Shown: piece by piece, positions 19,683 through 29,300 of the stretch
How the letters are laid out: every line of letters begins with the position of its first letter
Position numbering within the stretch: position 1 is the first letter of the stretch
Source of the DNA: Allobrachymonas denitrificans DSM 15123
Lineage (GTDB): Bacteria > Pseudomonadota > Gammaproteobacteria > Burkholderiales > Burkholderiaceae_C
DNA length: 64,000 nucleotides
Assembly (NCBI RefSeq): GCF_900110225.1
Contig: NZ_FOCW01000001.1
Coordinates: forward strand, 1-64,000
Reading direction: 5' to 3'
Notes under the pieces: model-generated
Told to the model about the DNA's origin: nothing
Database searches by the model: none
Seen by the model: the letters and a program-made list of their open reading frames with translations, nothing else
Translations under genes and position numbers: made by a program

Positions 19683-20117
19683 TCAGCCTGCGTGCTGCTC
19701 GCAGTGCCGCCGCAGGGCCTGCAGCGCGATGCCCCACTGGTGGTTGCAGAAGCCCAGATAGGGGCTGGTCTCGTCCCAGCCGCTGTGGCGGAAGTCCAGC
19801 GTGGTGTCCGGCCCGCCATTGGGCGTGTGCAGCTCGAAGCGCAGCAGGGTGTCTGCCCAAGCCGATGCCGGTGAACTGGCCGCGTGGTGGCTGGTGCAGC
19901 GCCACAGCACCAGCTGTTCCGGCTGCGTCTGCAGGATCTGCATGGTGAGCACGCCATGCCCGGGGCCGGGGCGGAAGCTCCATCCGGGCGGACGGCCGTC
20001 GTGCAGTTCCAGCTGCGGGCGGTCCCACCAGCTGCCGATGCCGTCTTCCGTCGTCAGGGCCTGGTAGATCACGGCCGGTGCCGCCTTGATCTGGAGCTGG
20101 TGGTACAGGGTGGCCAT
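19683..20117 (-). CDS. SRPBCC (AHSA1-like) domain protein
   Basis: The 144-residue protein has the START/SRPBCC helix-grip fold of the Hsp90-activator-like family: IKAAPAVIYQALTTEDGIGSWW near the N-terminus and a tryptophan-rich C-terminus (GWDETSPYLGFCNHQWG). Such proteins bind hydrophobic ligands, and their role is usually unknown. The reading frame continues upstream for hundreds of codons antisense to the MFS gene; the ATG at 20117 is where similarity begins. It is convergent with kup. Confidence 0.85.
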   Translation of the reverse strand: MATLYHQLQIKAAPAVIYQALTTEDGIGSWWDRPQLELHDGRPPGWSFRPGPGHGVLTMQILQTQPEQLVLWRCTSHHAASSPASAWADTLLRFELHTPNGGPDTTLDFRHSGWDETSPYLGFCNHQWGIALQALRRHCEQHAG

Positions 20118-20303
20118 GCGTGCTCTCCTCGGGAACGTGGGGGGCGATGCCAAAAGGCGCATTATCCGGCGCGATGTTGACAGTGCCGTGTCACCTGCCA
20201 CAAACGCCGGGGCGTGCAAGGGCTTCGAATTGCCGCACAATGTCAGGTTGTGCAGCGCGGCATTGGGGTGCGCGCTGAAATCCTGCCTGTTAGGAATTGC
20301 ATA

Positions 20304-21533
20304 GTGACGCAAGCTTCCACCAAAGCGGATGCCGCAGGCACCCGCATGACGCCTTCCGAGCGCCGCTCCAGTCTGGGGCTGGCGCTGATCTTTGCCCTGC
20401 GCATGCTGGGCCTGTTCCTGGTGGTGCCGGTGTTCGAGCTGGAAGCCAGCCATTACGCGGGCGCGAATCCGGCCAGCATCGGCATGGCCATGGGCGTGTA
20501 CGGCCTGACGCAGGCCGTGCTGCAGCTGCCGCTGGGCATGGCGAGCGACCGCTGGGGCCGCAAGCGCCTGATCGCGCTGGGCCTGCTGGTGTTTGCCGTG
20601 GGCAGTGTGATCGCCGCCATGGCCACCACCATCGACGGCCTGCTGTGGGGCCGCGCCATCCAGGGCGCCGGTGCCGTGTCGGCTGCCGTGACGGCGCTGC
20701 TGGCCGACCAGACGCGCGATGTGGTGCGCACCAAGGCCATGGCCATGATTGGCGCCAGCATCGGTCTGGTGTTCTCGCTGGCCCTGATCGTGTCGCCGCT
20801 GCTGGCGGGCTGGATGGGGCTGTCGGGCATGTTCTGGCTGGTGGCCGTGCTGGCGCTGCTGGCCGTGGTGGCGATTTTCGTGATGGTGCCGCCGGAGCCG
20901 GCGCTGCATCGCGACGCCGTGGGCGGTTCGCTGGCCGAGGTGCTGGCGCATCCGGCGCTGCTGCGCCTGAACGTGGGCGTGTTCGTGCTGCATGCGGTGC
21001 AGCTGGCCATGTGGATGGTGCTGCCGCGTATGCTGGTCGAGGCCGGCCTGGTCAAGGAACACCACTGGTATGTCTATCTGCCGGCCGTGCTCGGTTCCTT
21101 CCTGGTGATGGGCGGCGTGCTGTTCCGCATGGAGCGCAAGGGCAAGCTCAAGCAGGTGTTCCTCGCCTCCATCGTGCTGGTGGGGCTGACGCAGCTGGCG
21201 CTGTGGTGGATGAGCGGCAGCAGTGCAGGCGAGCCCTCGCTGTGGACGCTGGGCCTGCTGCTGCTGGTGTTCTTCAGCGGCTTCAACATGCTGGAGGCTT
21301 CGCAGCCCAGCCTGGTGTCGCGCCAGGCGCCGCCGCAGGCACGCGGCATGGCACTCGGCGTGTACAACACGCTGCAGTCGCTCGGCCTGTTTGCCGGCGG
21401 CGCGGTGGGCGGCATTCTGATCAAGCATTCCGGCCCGCAGATGCTGTTCATGGCCAGTGGCGTGCTGATGCTGCTGTGGCTGCTGGTGGCGCTGGGCATG
21501 ACGGCGCCGGGGCGGCAGGCGGCTGCGCACTGA
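20304..21533 (+). CDS. MFS transporter (YajR-like)
   Basis: The protein of about 409 residues has 12 membrane helices and major facilitator motif A (GMASDRWGRKRLIALGLL, between helices 2 and 3), plus GRAIQGAGAVSAAVTALLAD. It is closest in style to YajR-type drug/proton antiporters but lacks the C-terminal YAM domain. The start is uncertain: GTG at 20304 has TAGGA upstream and is preferred; ATG at 20346 is the alternative. No substrate can be assigned. Confidence 0.88.
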   Translation: MTQASTKADAAGTRMTPSERRSSLGLALIFALRMLGLFLVVPVFELEASHYAGANPASIGMAMGVYGLTQAVLQLPLGMASDRWGRKRLIALGLLVFAVGSVIAAMATTIDGLLWGRAIQGAGAVSAAVTALLADQTRDVVRTKAMAMIGASIGLVFSLALIVSPLLAGWMGLSGMFWLVAVLALLAVVAIFVMVPPEPALHRDAVGGSLAEVLAHPALLRLNVGVFVLHAVQLAMWMVLPRMLVEAGLVKEHHWYVYLPAVLGSFLVMGGVLFRMERKGKLKQVFLASIVLVGLTQLALWWMSGSSAGEPSLWTLGLLLLVFFSGFNMLEASQPSLVSRQAPPQARGMALGVYNTLQSLGLFAGGAVGGILIKHSGPQMLFMASGVLMLLWLLVALGMTAPGRQAAAH

Positions 21534-21610
21534 GCGTTGCGCCTGCATGTGCATCGGCCCAGGCAGGCTGCTCCCGCATAATTTATAGATATTAAGTATT
21601 AAATTAGCAA

Positions 21611-21630
21611 CATCAGGTTTGACCCTGATG
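21611..21630. promoter_or_regulatory. Inverted repeat in the AT-rich region upstream of ssb
   Basis: CATCAGG (21611-21617) and CCTGATG (21624-21630) form an exact 7-bp inverted repeat with a 6-base centre. It follows an AT-rich tract (about 21578-21610) unlike the surrounding DNA. The place suits an operator or promoter element for ssb. It does not match a LexA box. Confidence 0.35.
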
Positions 21631-21756
21631 CAGGGGGCTGCACACGCGGTATCATTCATATCCGGTGCGGATCGTGCGTGTCTGCACCGCTTTCATCAAC
21701 CCCCTGTGCCACCGTCAGACGCAACTGGCAAGGGTCAACCAGCAAGGACTTATTCC

Positions 21757-22272
21757 ATGGCTTCCGTCAACAAGGTCATTCTCGTCGGCAACCTCGGCCG
21801 CGACCCCGAAATCCGCACCTTCCCCAGTGGCGACCAGGTCGCCAACGTCACGATCGCCACGTCCGACCGCTGGAAGGACAAGCAGAGCGGCGAAATGCGC
21901 GAGCACACCGAATGGCACCGCCTGGTGTTCAACGGCCGTCTGGCCGAAATCGCCGGCCAGTACCTGCGCAAGGGCTCCCAGATCTACGTGGAAGGCAGCA
22001 TCCGCACGCGCAAGTGGACGGACCAGGCCAGCGGCCAGGAGCGCTACGCCACCGAAATCCGCGTGGACCAGATGCAGATGCTGGGCAAGCGTGAAGGCAT
22101 GGGCGGCCCGGGCGATGACGAAGGCTACGGTGGTGGCTACGGCGCTCCCCGCAGCGCACCGGCACAACGCCCGGCAGCCCCCCAGCGTCCTCCGGCAGCT
22201 CCTGCACCGGCTCCGGTCCAGGCGCCCCACGGCGGTGGTTTCGGCGACATGGACGACGACATTCCGTTCTGA
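21757..22272 (+). CDS. ssb: Single-stranded DNA-binding protein
   Basis: The 171-residue SSB has the OB-fold domain (1-110: [41 protein letters not shown]), a glycine/proline/glutamine-rich linker and the acidic tip DMDDDIPF that recruits replication and repair partners. The length is typical for beta-proteobacteria. It follows the MFS gene after a 223-base gap with its own promoter-like DNA and ends at a terminator. Confidence 0.98.
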   Translation: MASVNKVILVGNLGRDPEIRTFPSGDQVANVTIATSDRWKDKQSGEMREHTEWHRLVFNGRLAEIAGQYLRKGSQIYVEGSIRTRKWTDQASGQERYATEIRVDQMQMLGKREGMGGPGDDEGYGGGYGAPRSAPAQRPAAPQRPPAAPAPAPVQAPHGGGFGDMDDDIPF

Positions 22273-22315
22273 TCCGTTACGGCAGCGGAGCCATTGGCTC
22301 TCTCGCAAGCACCAG

Positions 22316-22336
22316 GCCCGGCTCGTCCGGGCTTTT
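22316..22336 (+). terminator. Intrinsic terminator after ssb
   Basis: GCCCGG (22316-22321), loop CTCGT, CCGGGC (22327-22332), then TTTT. It starts 44 bases after the ssb stop codon. Confidence 0.8.
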
Positions 22337-22546
22337 ACATGTGTTCACACACTCGTCACGGTTTTACGGGGTTTCCCTCCCCGGAATCGGATGTCCCGAC
22401 GCTAAGATGACATCAATCCGTCACACAGACGCGCTTCCCGACCACGGAAGCGGCGGCCGGACCCTCAAGGGTGCCTCCCGCGCGCAGGGCATGCTGCGGA
22501 TTCCATGCCAGCTTTTTTCAGCCGCACCATAGACAGGTGCCGCATT
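22337..22546. other. Gap between ssb and rpoN with an extra terminator-like hairpin
   Basis: No protein gene is visible here. A hairpin GGCATG (22488-22493) / CATGCC (22504-22509) is followed by AGC and six T (22513-22518), on the plus strand. Because ssb already has its own terminator at 22316, a second one 180 bases further might end a small RNA starting around 22340-22420. No clear promoter was found. Confidence 0.35.
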
Positions 22547-22582
22547 AAACCCCGGCGCGGTGTATGACCTGCCGGGGTTTTT
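22547..22582. terminator. Hairpin between converging ssb and rpoN transcripts
   Basis: AAACCCCGGC (22547-22556) and GCCGGGGTTT (22571-22580) form a 10-bp stem, with five T on the plus strand (22578-22582) and three on the minus. It lies just after the rpoN stop and probably acts mainly on plus-strand transcripts, possibly on both. Confidence 0.6.
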
Positions 22583-22588
22583 CACTTC

Positions 22589-24319
22589 TCAGTCGAGGCG
22601 CTTGCGCAGGTGCGCCGGCGGGATGCGCAGCTGTTCGCGGTACTTGGCCACGGTGCGGCGCGCGCACTGGATGCCGCGTTCCTGCAGCAGCTCGCACAGG
22701 CGGTTGTCGCTCAGGGGCTTGTGGTCGGGCTCTTCGGCAATCCATTGCGCGATCAGCGTGCGCACCGCGGTGCTGCTGGTGGCGGTGCCGTCGTCGCTGG
22801 CGAGCCCGGAGCCGAAAAAGTGTTTCAGCTCGAAGGTGCCCCAGGGGGTATGCAGGTACTTGCCGCTGCTGACACGGCTGATGGTCGATTCGTGCAGGCC
22901 CAGGGTGTCGGCAATTTCGCGCATCACCAGCGGCTGCATGGCCAGTGGGCCTTCGGCAAAGAAGCGGGCCTGGCGCTGCACGATGGCTTCGCTCACGCGC
23001 AGCAGCGTCTCCTGCCGCTGCTGCAGGCTGCGCACCAGCCAGCGCGCTTCGTTGAGCTGCTGCTGCAGCGCTTCGGCACTGTCACTGCGGTGCTGGCGCA
23101 GCAGGCTGGCATAGCGTTCCTGCACCTGCAGGCGCGGCAGGGCATCGGTGTAGAGCTGGACCTGCCATTCCGCTGCACCGTAGCGCGCCGGCATGCGCCG
23201 CACCAGCACGTCCGGCACGATGACGTCGCGCTCGGGGTTGGCGAAGCGGCGGGCCGGCTGCGGCTCCAGTGTGGCAATCAGCTGCAGGGCTGCCTTGACG
23301 GCATCGGCAGGCTGGCCGCTTTCGCGCGCCAGGGTGCGTACATCGCGGCGCGCCAGCAGCTCCAGTGGCTGATCCAGCAGGAGCCGTGCGGCGGGCGTGG
23401 CCGGATGCGTGACGAGGGTCTCCGCGTTCAGTTGCAGGCGCAGGCATTCCGCCAGATCGCGTGCGCCCACGCCTGTGGGCTCCATGGCCTGCAGCAGGCG
23501 CAGGGCCATGGTCAGCAGATGCAGCAGTTCGTCGCGCTGCTCCACCGGATCGGTGTCGTCATCGGCCAGTTGCAGCAGCAGGCTGTCGGCCAGCTCTTCC
23601 AGCGGATCGGCCAGCCAGCCGCGTTCGTCGAGCGAGTCGATCAGGCACTGCAGGGCCGCCTGCTCCTGCGGATCCAGCCGCAAGGCGCGTGCCTGCTGTT
23701 CCAGATGCCCGGCGAGGCTGGAGGCGGCCTGCAGGCTGTCCTGCCAGTCGCCATCATCGTTGCCGGCAGGGGTGGAAGGGTAGCTGCTGTCCGGCTCCCA
23801 GGCATCGTTGGAGTCAGCGGGATCGGGGGACTGGGCTTCGCCAGCATCGCTGCCGGAATCCTGCCCGTGCTGCCAGAGTGCGCTCTCGCCGTCCTCCTCC
23901 GGGCCGGCACTGCCGGGCGCGGCGTTGTCGGCCAGCACGGCGGCGGCGTCTGTCAGCGTGTGCGAGCCTTCTTCGCCAATCTCTTGCGATGGCCCGGCTT
24001 CGGTGCCGCCCACGGGGTCGGTCAGTGCAGGCTCCCCGGAAGGCAGTGCCTGCAAGCCCTCTTCGGTTCCGTCGCCCGATTCCGCCTGCTGCCAGGACAG
24101 CTCCTCTGTCTCTGCGGATGCCGTATCCGGACTGGCAGCCTCGGCATCGCCACGGTCTTCGGATTCCTCGGCCAGTTCCAGAAAGGGATTTTCGGCAAGG
24201 GCCTGCTGCAGCTCCTGCTGCAGTTCCTGCGTGGACAGCTGCAGCAGCCGGATCGACTGCTGCAGTTGGGGCGTGAGCGCCAGCCCCTGCGCCGTGCGCA
24301 GCTGAAGACCGGGCTTCAT
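22589..24319 (-). CDS. rpoN: RNA polymerase sigma-54 factor RpoN
   Basis: The 576-residue factor has the glutamine-rich N-terminal activator-response region (QLRTAQGLALTPQLQQSIRLLQLS), a core-binding region, an HTH region (LGLHESTISRVSSGKYLHTPWG), and the C-terminal RpoN box ARRTVAKYRE that reads the -24 element. It is about 100 residues longer than Escherichia coli RpoN because of a long acidic region II (roughly 50-200). It follows lptB by 5 bases, the usual lptA-lptB-rpoN order. A sigma-54 promoter and a sigma-54 activator lie elsewhere in this window (acx genes). Confidence 0.98.
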   Translation of the reverse strand: MKPGLQLRTAQGLALTPQLQQSIRLLQLSTQELQQELQQALAENPFLELAEESEDRGDAEAASPDTASAETEELSWQQAESGDGTEEGLQALPSGEPALTDPVGGTEAGPSQEIGEEGSHTLTDAAAVLADNAAPGSAGPEEDGESALWQHGQDSGSDAGEAQSPDPADSNDAWEPDSSYPSTPAGNDDGDWQDSLQAASSLAGHLEQQARALRLDPQEQAALQCLIDSLDERGWLADPLEELADSLLLQLADDDTDPVEQRDELLHLLTMALRLLQAMEPTGVGARDLAECLRLQLNAETLVTHPATPAARLLLDQPLELLARRDVRTLARESGQPADAVKAALQLIATLEPQPARRFANPERDVIVPDVLVRRMPARYGAAEWQVQLYTDALPRLQVQERYASLLRQHRSDSAEALQQQLNEARWLVRSLQQRQETLLRVSEAIVQRQARFFAEGPLAMQPLVMREIADTLGLHESTISRVSSGKYLHTPWGTFELKHFFGSGLASDDGTATSSTAVRTLIAQWIAEEPDHKPLSDNRLCELLQERGIQCARRTVAKYREQLRIPPAHLRKRLD

Positions 24320-24324
24320 GGCAC

Positions 24325-25140
24325 TTACATGCGGAAGTGCTCGCCCAGGTAGACGCGGCGCACCTCGGGGTTGGCGACGATCTCTTCGGGCGTGCCTTCC
24401 ATCAGCACGGTGCCGTCGCTGATGATGCAGGCGTGGTCACAAATGCCCAGGGTTTCGCGCACGTTGTGGTCGGTGATCAGCACGCCGATGCCGCGCTGCT
24501 TGAGGAACTGGATGATGCGCTGGATCTCGAGCACGGCAATCGGATCGATGCCGGCAAAGGGCTCGTCCAGCAGGATGAAGCGCGGTTGCGTGGCCAGCGC
24601 GCGCGCGATTTCGACGCGGCGGCGCTCACCGCCCGACAGGGCCAGCGCAGGCGATTCGCGCAGCTGGGCAATGTGCAGGTCTTCCAGCAGGGCATTGAGC
24701 TGGCTGTTGATCTGCTCGCGATTCAGCTTGCGGCCGCGCTCGTCGATCTGCAGTTCGAGCACGGCACGGATATTCTCCTCGACCGTGAGCTTGCGGAAAA
24801 TAGAGGCTTCCTGCGGCAGGTAGGACAGGCCCATGCGCGAGCGGCGGTGGATGGGCATGTCCTCGATCGGTTCGCCATCGATGGAGATGGTGCCGCCGTC
24901 GGCGCGGATCAGGCCCACGATCATGTAGAAGGAGGTGGTCTTGCCGGCACCGTTGGGGCCGAGCAGGCCGACCACTTCGCCCTTGCGCACAGTGAGCGAC
25001 ACATCCTTGACCACCTTGCGGCGGCCATAGGCCTTCTGCAGGTGGCGCACCACCAGCCGGCTGCCGGCATCCTGCGGCGCGGCAGCAGGGCCGTGACCAG
25101 CGGCCAGGGTCGGTTCTTGCAGCTCGCCGGGGGCACTCAT
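24325..25140 (-). CDS. lptB: LPS export ABC transporter ATP-binding protein LptB
   Basis: The 271-residue ATPase powers lipopolysaccharide extraction by the LptB2FGC complex at the inner membrane. Walker A is GPNGAGKTT, the signature is LSGGERRRVEIARAL, Walker B is FILLDEPFAGIDPI, and the switch His is in ITDHNVRETL. About 30 N-terminal residues before the core (RHLQKAYGRRKVV) are an extension. Its ATG overlaps the lptA stop by 4 bases. Confidence 0.97.
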   Translation of the reverse strand: MSAPGELQEPTLAAGHGPAAAPQDAGSRLVVRHLQKAYGRRKVVKDVSLTVRKGEVVGLLGPNGAGKTTSFYMIVGLIRADGGTISIDGEPIEDMPIHRRSRMGLSYLPQEASIFRKLTVEENIRAVLELQIDERGRKLNREQINSQLNALLEDLHIAQLRESPALALSGGERRRVEIARALATQPRFILLDEPFAGIDPIAVLEIQRIIQFLKQRGIGVLITDHNVRETLGICDHACIISDGTVLMEGTPEEIVANPEVRRVYLGEHFRM

Positions 25141-25799
25141 CGCGTGTTTCCAATCGCGGAGCTGGGACGCAGCGTGGTGCTGCTGCGCGGCGTGGCCGGT
25201 GCCGTGGCGGCCGGCTTGCTGCCGGGAACGACACGGGTGCCGCCAGGCCCCACCGGGACGATGATGGCGCGCACTCGGCCTGCCGGTACCGCGCCAGCGG
25301 CCGCACCGCCGGCTCCGGTCGAGGGGCCGCCCACCACGTTGTAGGTTTCGGTGACTTCGTTGTAGACGATGGTGTCGCCCACGACTTCATCGGCCAGGGT
25401 GTTGCCGACCAGACGGCGCAGCTTGGCATTGCCGATCAGGCGGGTGATCTGGGTTTTCTCGTCACGCTCGATGCGCGCGCCTTCGCCTTCGAAGAACTCG
25501 TTCAGCCCCTCGCGCTTCTGGCGCATGAAAGCGGGTTTCTTGCCGTCGGCGGTGGCCAGCGTGTGCTGGTTGCCTTCGGCGTCCTGGCGCACTTTGACCA
25601 TGCCGGCACGCAGCACGATGGTGCCCTTGGTGGCCACCACGCGACCGGTGAAGGTGCTGATCTTGTTCAGGTCGTCGTACTGCATGGCGTCCGCTTCCAC
25701 GTTCATGGGCTTGGTGCGGTCGGCCAGTTCGGCGTGCGCCGGCAGCAGCACGGCGCTGCACAGCAGGGCGGCAACGCTGGAGAGCAGGACTTTGTTCAT
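25137..25799 (-). CDS. lptA: LPS transport periplasmic protein LptA
   Basis: The 220-residue protein has a signal peptide cleaved after AHA (residue 23) and an OstA-type beta-jellyroll domain (KPMNVEADAMQYDDLNKISTFTGRVVATKGT onward) that bridges LPS across the periplasm. The last 50 residues are a low-complexity glycine/alanine/proline tail beyond the usual domain. It is the first gene of lptA-lptB-rpoN here. LptC and KdsC, often next to it, are not adjacent. Confidence 0.95.
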   Translation of the reverse strand: MNKVLLSSVAALLCSAVLLPAHAELADRTKPMNVEADAMQYDDLNKISTFTGRVVATKGTIVLRAGMVKVRQDAEGNQHTLATADGKKPAFMRQKREGLNEFFEGEGARIERDEKTQITRLIGNAKLRRLVGNTLADEVVGDTIVYNEVTETYNVVGGPSTGAGGAAAGAVPAGRVRAIIVPVGPGGTRVVPGSKPAATAPATPRSSTTLRPSSAIGNTR

Positions 25800-25885
25800 G
25801 TGGGGCGTTCGGCCGGCGCAGGGATGCCGGCAAAAGGGAATGGAGTCATTGTAGCGAAGCGGCCGCGAACGGCCGCCTGCGCCTG

Positions 25886-26548
25886 TCAGCCCTTGGCAGA
25901 CTGCACGGCCAGGGCCGTGGCAATCTGCAGGCCGCGCGTGAGGCCCTGTGCGGTTTCTGCATCGATGTAGAACTTGCCGGCCACGCCCAGCGAGGGCACG
26001 CCCTCGATGCCGTAATCCATGGCGAGCTGGTTGGCGCGGCGCAGCTTGGCATCCATGCCGAAGGACTTGTAGGCCTGCTCGAAGCGGCCCTTGAGTTCAG
26101 GCTGCTGTGCGGCCCAGGCCAGCACATTGGCATCGGTCATCAGGTTGATGCGCTGCTTGTGGATGGCATCGAACACGCGGCCGTGCATCAGGCCGACGTA
26201 GCCCAGCGTTTCCAGCGCGTAGAAGGTGCGCTGCAGCGGCGCCATTTCGGGGCGGAAGGCCACGGGGACGCGGCGCACCACCACTTCCGGCGGCACCTGC
26301 TTGAGCCAGGCGTTGAACTCGGGCTCGAAGCTGTGGCAGTGCGGGCACCAGTAGCCGAAGAATTCGAGCACTTCGCCCTTGCCCTTGGGGGCATCCGTCG
26401 CTGCCGGCTTCTTCAGCACCATGTAGTCCTTGCCGGCCACGGCCTGGGCAGGTGCCTTCTGGGCGTTGGCCTGCAGGCCCCAGCCTGCCAGCCCGGCGAC
26501 AGCAGCGGTACCGGCGGCGCCGGCGAGGGTGAATTCACGTCGTTTCAT
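25886..26548 (-). CDS. dsbA: Thiol:disulfide interchange protein DsbA
   Basis: The 220-residue periplasmic oxidase introduces disulfides into exported proteins. The active site is CPHC (Cys68, Cys71) in FFGYWCPHCHSFEP, and the cis-proline loop is GVPSLGVAGK near residue 185. The N-terminus MKRREFTLAGAAG has paired arginines resembling a Tat signal, though a Sec route is equally possible. The ATG at 26548 has CTGGAG upstream; an earlier in-frame ATG at 26581 is less likely. It sits between the SPOR gene and lptA. Confidence 0.95.
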   Translation of the reverse strand: MKRREFTLAGAAGTAAVAGLAGWGLQANAQKAPAQAVAGKDYMVLKKPAATDAPKGKGEVLEFFGYWCPHCHSFEPEFNAWLKQVPPEVVVRRVPVAFRPEMAPLQRTFYALETLGYVGLMHGRVFDAIHKQRINLMTDANVLAWAAQQPELKGRFEQAYKSFGMDAKLRRANQLAMDYGIEGVPSLGVAGKFYIDAETAQGLTRGLQIATALAVQSAKG

Positions 26549-26673
26549 TCGGGATACTCCAGGGTCGAAGAGGGACTGCATGATCGCGCAGATGGCAGTC
26601 AGACCTTGATGCTAGGGCAAAGTTGCAGGGTGGCGCTGTCTGGTTGTAACAAACAGCGCAGCCGTGCAGGGAT

Positions 26674-27573
26674 TTAGCGCTGCACGCGCACCAGCGCAGC
26701 TTCCATGCCGTTGCCTTCCACGCGGCTGCGGGCGGAATCGGCATCGGCCTTGCTGGAGAACGGGCCCAGGCGCACGCGGTAGATGGTGCGGCCGGCCTGG
26801 TCGCGCTCGGTAATGCGGGCGCTCATGCCGAGCAGGGACAGGCGGGCGCGCTGTGCATCGGCCTCGGTGCGGTTGCGGAAGGCGCCAGCCTGCACGAAAT
26901 AGACGAAGGGCTCGCTGGGGGCGGCCTGCGGCTTGGGTGCAGGAGCCGGGGCCGGCTGCTGGGTCTTGGCTGTGCGCGATTCCACCAGTGCGCCGATCGG
27001 ATCGGTGGAGGCGTTGGCGCGGTCGGCCTTGGCCTTGGCGTCCGCTTCAGCCTTGGCCTTGGCTTTCGCTTCGGCATCCGCCTTGGCCTTGGCTTCGGCG
27101 CGGGCCTTGGCACGTGCCTGCTCCTGGGCCTTCAGGTCGGCCTCGGCCTTGGCAGCGGCTTCTTCACGGGCCTTGGCCAGCTCCTGTTCGCGGTCGCCCA
27201 GCACTTCGGGGTGGTTGTCCGTCGTGTCCGGTGCCGGCTTGGCCTTGGGCTCTTCGGCCGGATCGGGCTGGGTGGCGGGTTCGTCCTTGGGCGCTTCCTG
27301 CACCGGGGGCGGGGCACTGCCCTTCTTGCCCTGCAGGCCGGCGTTGGGATCCCAGTTCTTCAGGCGCGCATCTTCCTCGGCCTGCTGCTGGGCCGTGCGG
27401 CCGACGGATTTATCGGTGAAGGGCGTGGGCACCTTGGTGACGTACACCGCCACGGCCAGCGCCACGGCCAGGCCGACCACGATGCCGACAATGAACCCGA
27501 GCAGGCCGATGCCACGCTGGCGTGCCAGCGGAGCGGAGGAAACGGGACGGGCAGGAAGACGGACTGCAGCCAT
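26674..27573 (-). CDS. SPOR-domain membrane protein (FtsN-like)
   Basis: The 299-residue protein has a short cytoplasmic N-terminus, one membrane helix (about 21-45: GLLGFIVGIVVGLAVALAVAVYV), a long Ala/Lys/Glu-rich, probably helical stretch (about 125-185, many AKAKAEAD repeats), and a C-terminal SPOR domain (about 222-297: FVYFVQAGAFRNRTEADAQRARL). SPOR domains bind denuded peptidoglycan at the septum, so a cell-division role is likely. It lies 17 bases after argS, a common order in this bacterial group. Confidence 0.93.
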   Translation of the reverse strand: MAAVRLPARPVSSAPLARQRGIGLLGFIVGIVVGLAVALAVAVYVTKVPTPFTDKSVGRTAQQQAEEDARLKNWDPNAGLQGKKGSAPPPVQEAPKDEPATQPDPAEEPKAKPAPDTTDNHPEVLGDREQELAKAREEAAAKAEADLKAQEQARAKARAEAKAKADAEAKAKAKAEADAKAKADRANASTDPIGALVESRTAKTQQPAPAPAPKPQAAPSEPFVYFVQAGAFRNRTEADAQRARLSLLGMSARITERDQAGRTIYRVRLGPFSSKADADSARSRVEGNGMEAALVRVQR

Positions 27574-27590
27574 AGGTCTCTTTGAAATCG

Positions 27591-29300
27591 TTACATTTTC
27601 TCGGGCGCAGACACGCCGAGCATGGACAGGCCGTTGGCCAGCACCTGACGGGTTGCCGCCACCAGCGCCAGACGCGCCAGACGCACGGCCGGCTCATCGA
27701 CCAGGATGCGCTCGGCATCATAGTAGCTGTGATAGCTGGCTGCCAGTTCGCGCAAGTAAAAGGTTACATCATGCGGGGCAAAGTCGGCCGCAGCACCCTG
27801 CAGCATGTCGGGGTACTGTGACAATTTCAACAGCAGGGCCTGCGCGGCGGGCGTGTCGAGGGCAGTCAGGTCGGCGCTGGCCAGATCGGCCACCTTGCCG
27901 CCATCCTTTTCCTGCCACTGCGCCAGCACCGAGCAGATGCGCGCGTGGGCGTACTGCACGTAGTAGACCGGGTTTTCGTTGTTCTTCTGCACGGCCAGGT
28001 CGACATCGAAGGTGTATTCGGTGTCGGGCTTGCGGCTGAGCAGGAAGAAGCGCACGGCATCGGCACTGGTCCACTCGATCAGGTCGCGCAGCGTGACATA
28101 GCTGCCGGCGCGCTTGCTGATCTTGACCTCTTCGCCGCCGCGCACCACGCGCACCATGGTGTGCAGCACATAGTCGGGGTAGCCCTGCGGGATGCCGACG
28201 TTGGCGGCCTGCAGGCCGGCACGCACGCGGGCGATGGTGCCGTGGTGGTCGGTGCCCTGGATGTTGATGGCGCGGGTGTAGCCGCGCTCGAACTTGGCGA
28301 TGTGGTAGGCCACATCCGGCACGAAGTAGGTATAGCCGCCATCGCTCTTGCGCATGACGCGGTCCTTGTCATCGCCGAAATCGGTCGTGCGCAGCCACAG
28401 CGCGCCATCCTGTTCGTAGGTGTGGCCGTTGGCGATCAGCTTTTGCACCGCGTTTTCCACGCGGCCGCTGGTGTACAGGCTGCTTTCGAGGTAGTAGTTG
28501 TCGAACTTCAGGCGGAAGGCCTGCAGGTCCTTGTCCTGCTCGTTGCGCAGATAGGCCACGGCGAACTGGCGCACGTTGTCGTAGTCGTCCACATCGCCGT
28601 TGGCGGTGAATTCGCGGTCATCGGCGTGGACGGACTTCTTCGCCAGAAAGTCGTTGGCGATGTCCTGGATGTAGTCGCCGTTGTAGAAGGCCTTGCTGGC
28701 GGGATTCTCAGGGTCGGTCGGCCAGCAGTCGTCGCCCGGCTTGAAGCCCCTGGCGCGCAGCTGTGTGCTCTTGGTCAGCGTGTCGATCTGCACGCCGGCG
28801 TCGTTGTAATAGAACTCGCGGTAGACCTGGATGCCCTGGGTGGCCAGCAGCTTGCAGATGGCATCGCCCAGTGCGGCCTGGCGGCCGTGGCCCACGTGCA
28901 GCGGGCCGGTGGGGTTGGCGCTGACGAACTCGACCAGCACCTTCTCGGCGCCCTGCGGCTTGCTGCCGAAGGCTTCGCCAGCGGACAGCACTTCGCGTAC
29001 CACCTGCTGCTTGGCCTCGGGCTTGAGGCGGATGTTGAGGAAGCCGGGGCCGGCAATGTCGATGGCCGACACCCATTGCTGGTAGGCCGGCTGAGCCTCG
29101 AGCGCGGCCTTGAGTTGCTCACCCAGCGCGCGCGGATTCTGCTTGAGCGGCTTGGCCAGCTGCATGGCAGCGTTGGTGGCCCAGTCGCCGTGCGCGGCCT
29201 GCTTGGGTTGTTCGAAAGCGGCCCGGGCACCGGCGCCAGGGCTGAGTTTTTCCAGCTCGGCGGCGAGGGCGGCGAGCAATTCCTGTTTGACTTGGAGCAT
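27591..29300 (-). CDS. argS: Arginyl-tRNA synthetase
   Basis: The 569-residue class I synthetase charges tRNA-Arg. The HIGH-type motif is [13 protein letters not shown] in [10 protein letters not shown]; the usual KMSKS is [15 protein letters not shown], as often seen in ArgRS. The C-terminal DALR anticodon-binding domain ends with [17 protein letters not shown]. The ATG at 29300 ([12 protein letters not shown]) is where similarity begins; the frame is open upstream without meaning. It heads the argS - SPOR - dsbA series. Confidence 0.97.
   Translation of the reverse strand: MLQVKQELLAALAAELEKLSPGAGARAAFEQPKQAAHGDWATNAAMQLAKPLKQNPRALGEQLKAALEAQPAYQQWVSAIDIAGPGFLNIRLKPEAKQQVVREVLSAGEAFGSKPQGAEKVLVEFVSANPTGPLHVGHGRQAALGDAICKLLATQGIQVYREFYYNDAGVQIDTLTKSTQLRARGFKPGDDCWPTDPENPASKAFYNGDYIQDIANDFLAKKSVHADDREFTANGDVDDYDNVRQFAVAYLRNEQDKDLQAFRLKFDNYYLESSLYTSGRVENAVQKLIANGHTYEQDGALWLRTTDFGDDKDRVMRKSDGGYTYFVPDVAYHIAKFERGYTRAINIQGTDHHGTIARVRAGLQAANVGIPQGYPDYVLHTMVRVVRGGEEVKISKRAGSYVTLRDLIEWTSADAVRFFLLSRKPDTEYTFDVDLAVQKNNENPVYYVQYAHARICSVLAQWQEKDGGKVADLASADLTALDTPAAQALLLKLSQYPDMLQGAAADFAPHDVTFYLRELAASYHSYYDAERILVDEPAVRLARLALVAATRQVLANGLSMLGVSAPEKM

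Noticed and set aside
19683-21659. A 658-codon minus-strand frame extending the SRPBCC gene upstream
   Set aside because: The upstream 500 codons are antisense to the MFS transporter and are His/Gln-rich without similarity. The SRPBCC protein starts at 20117.
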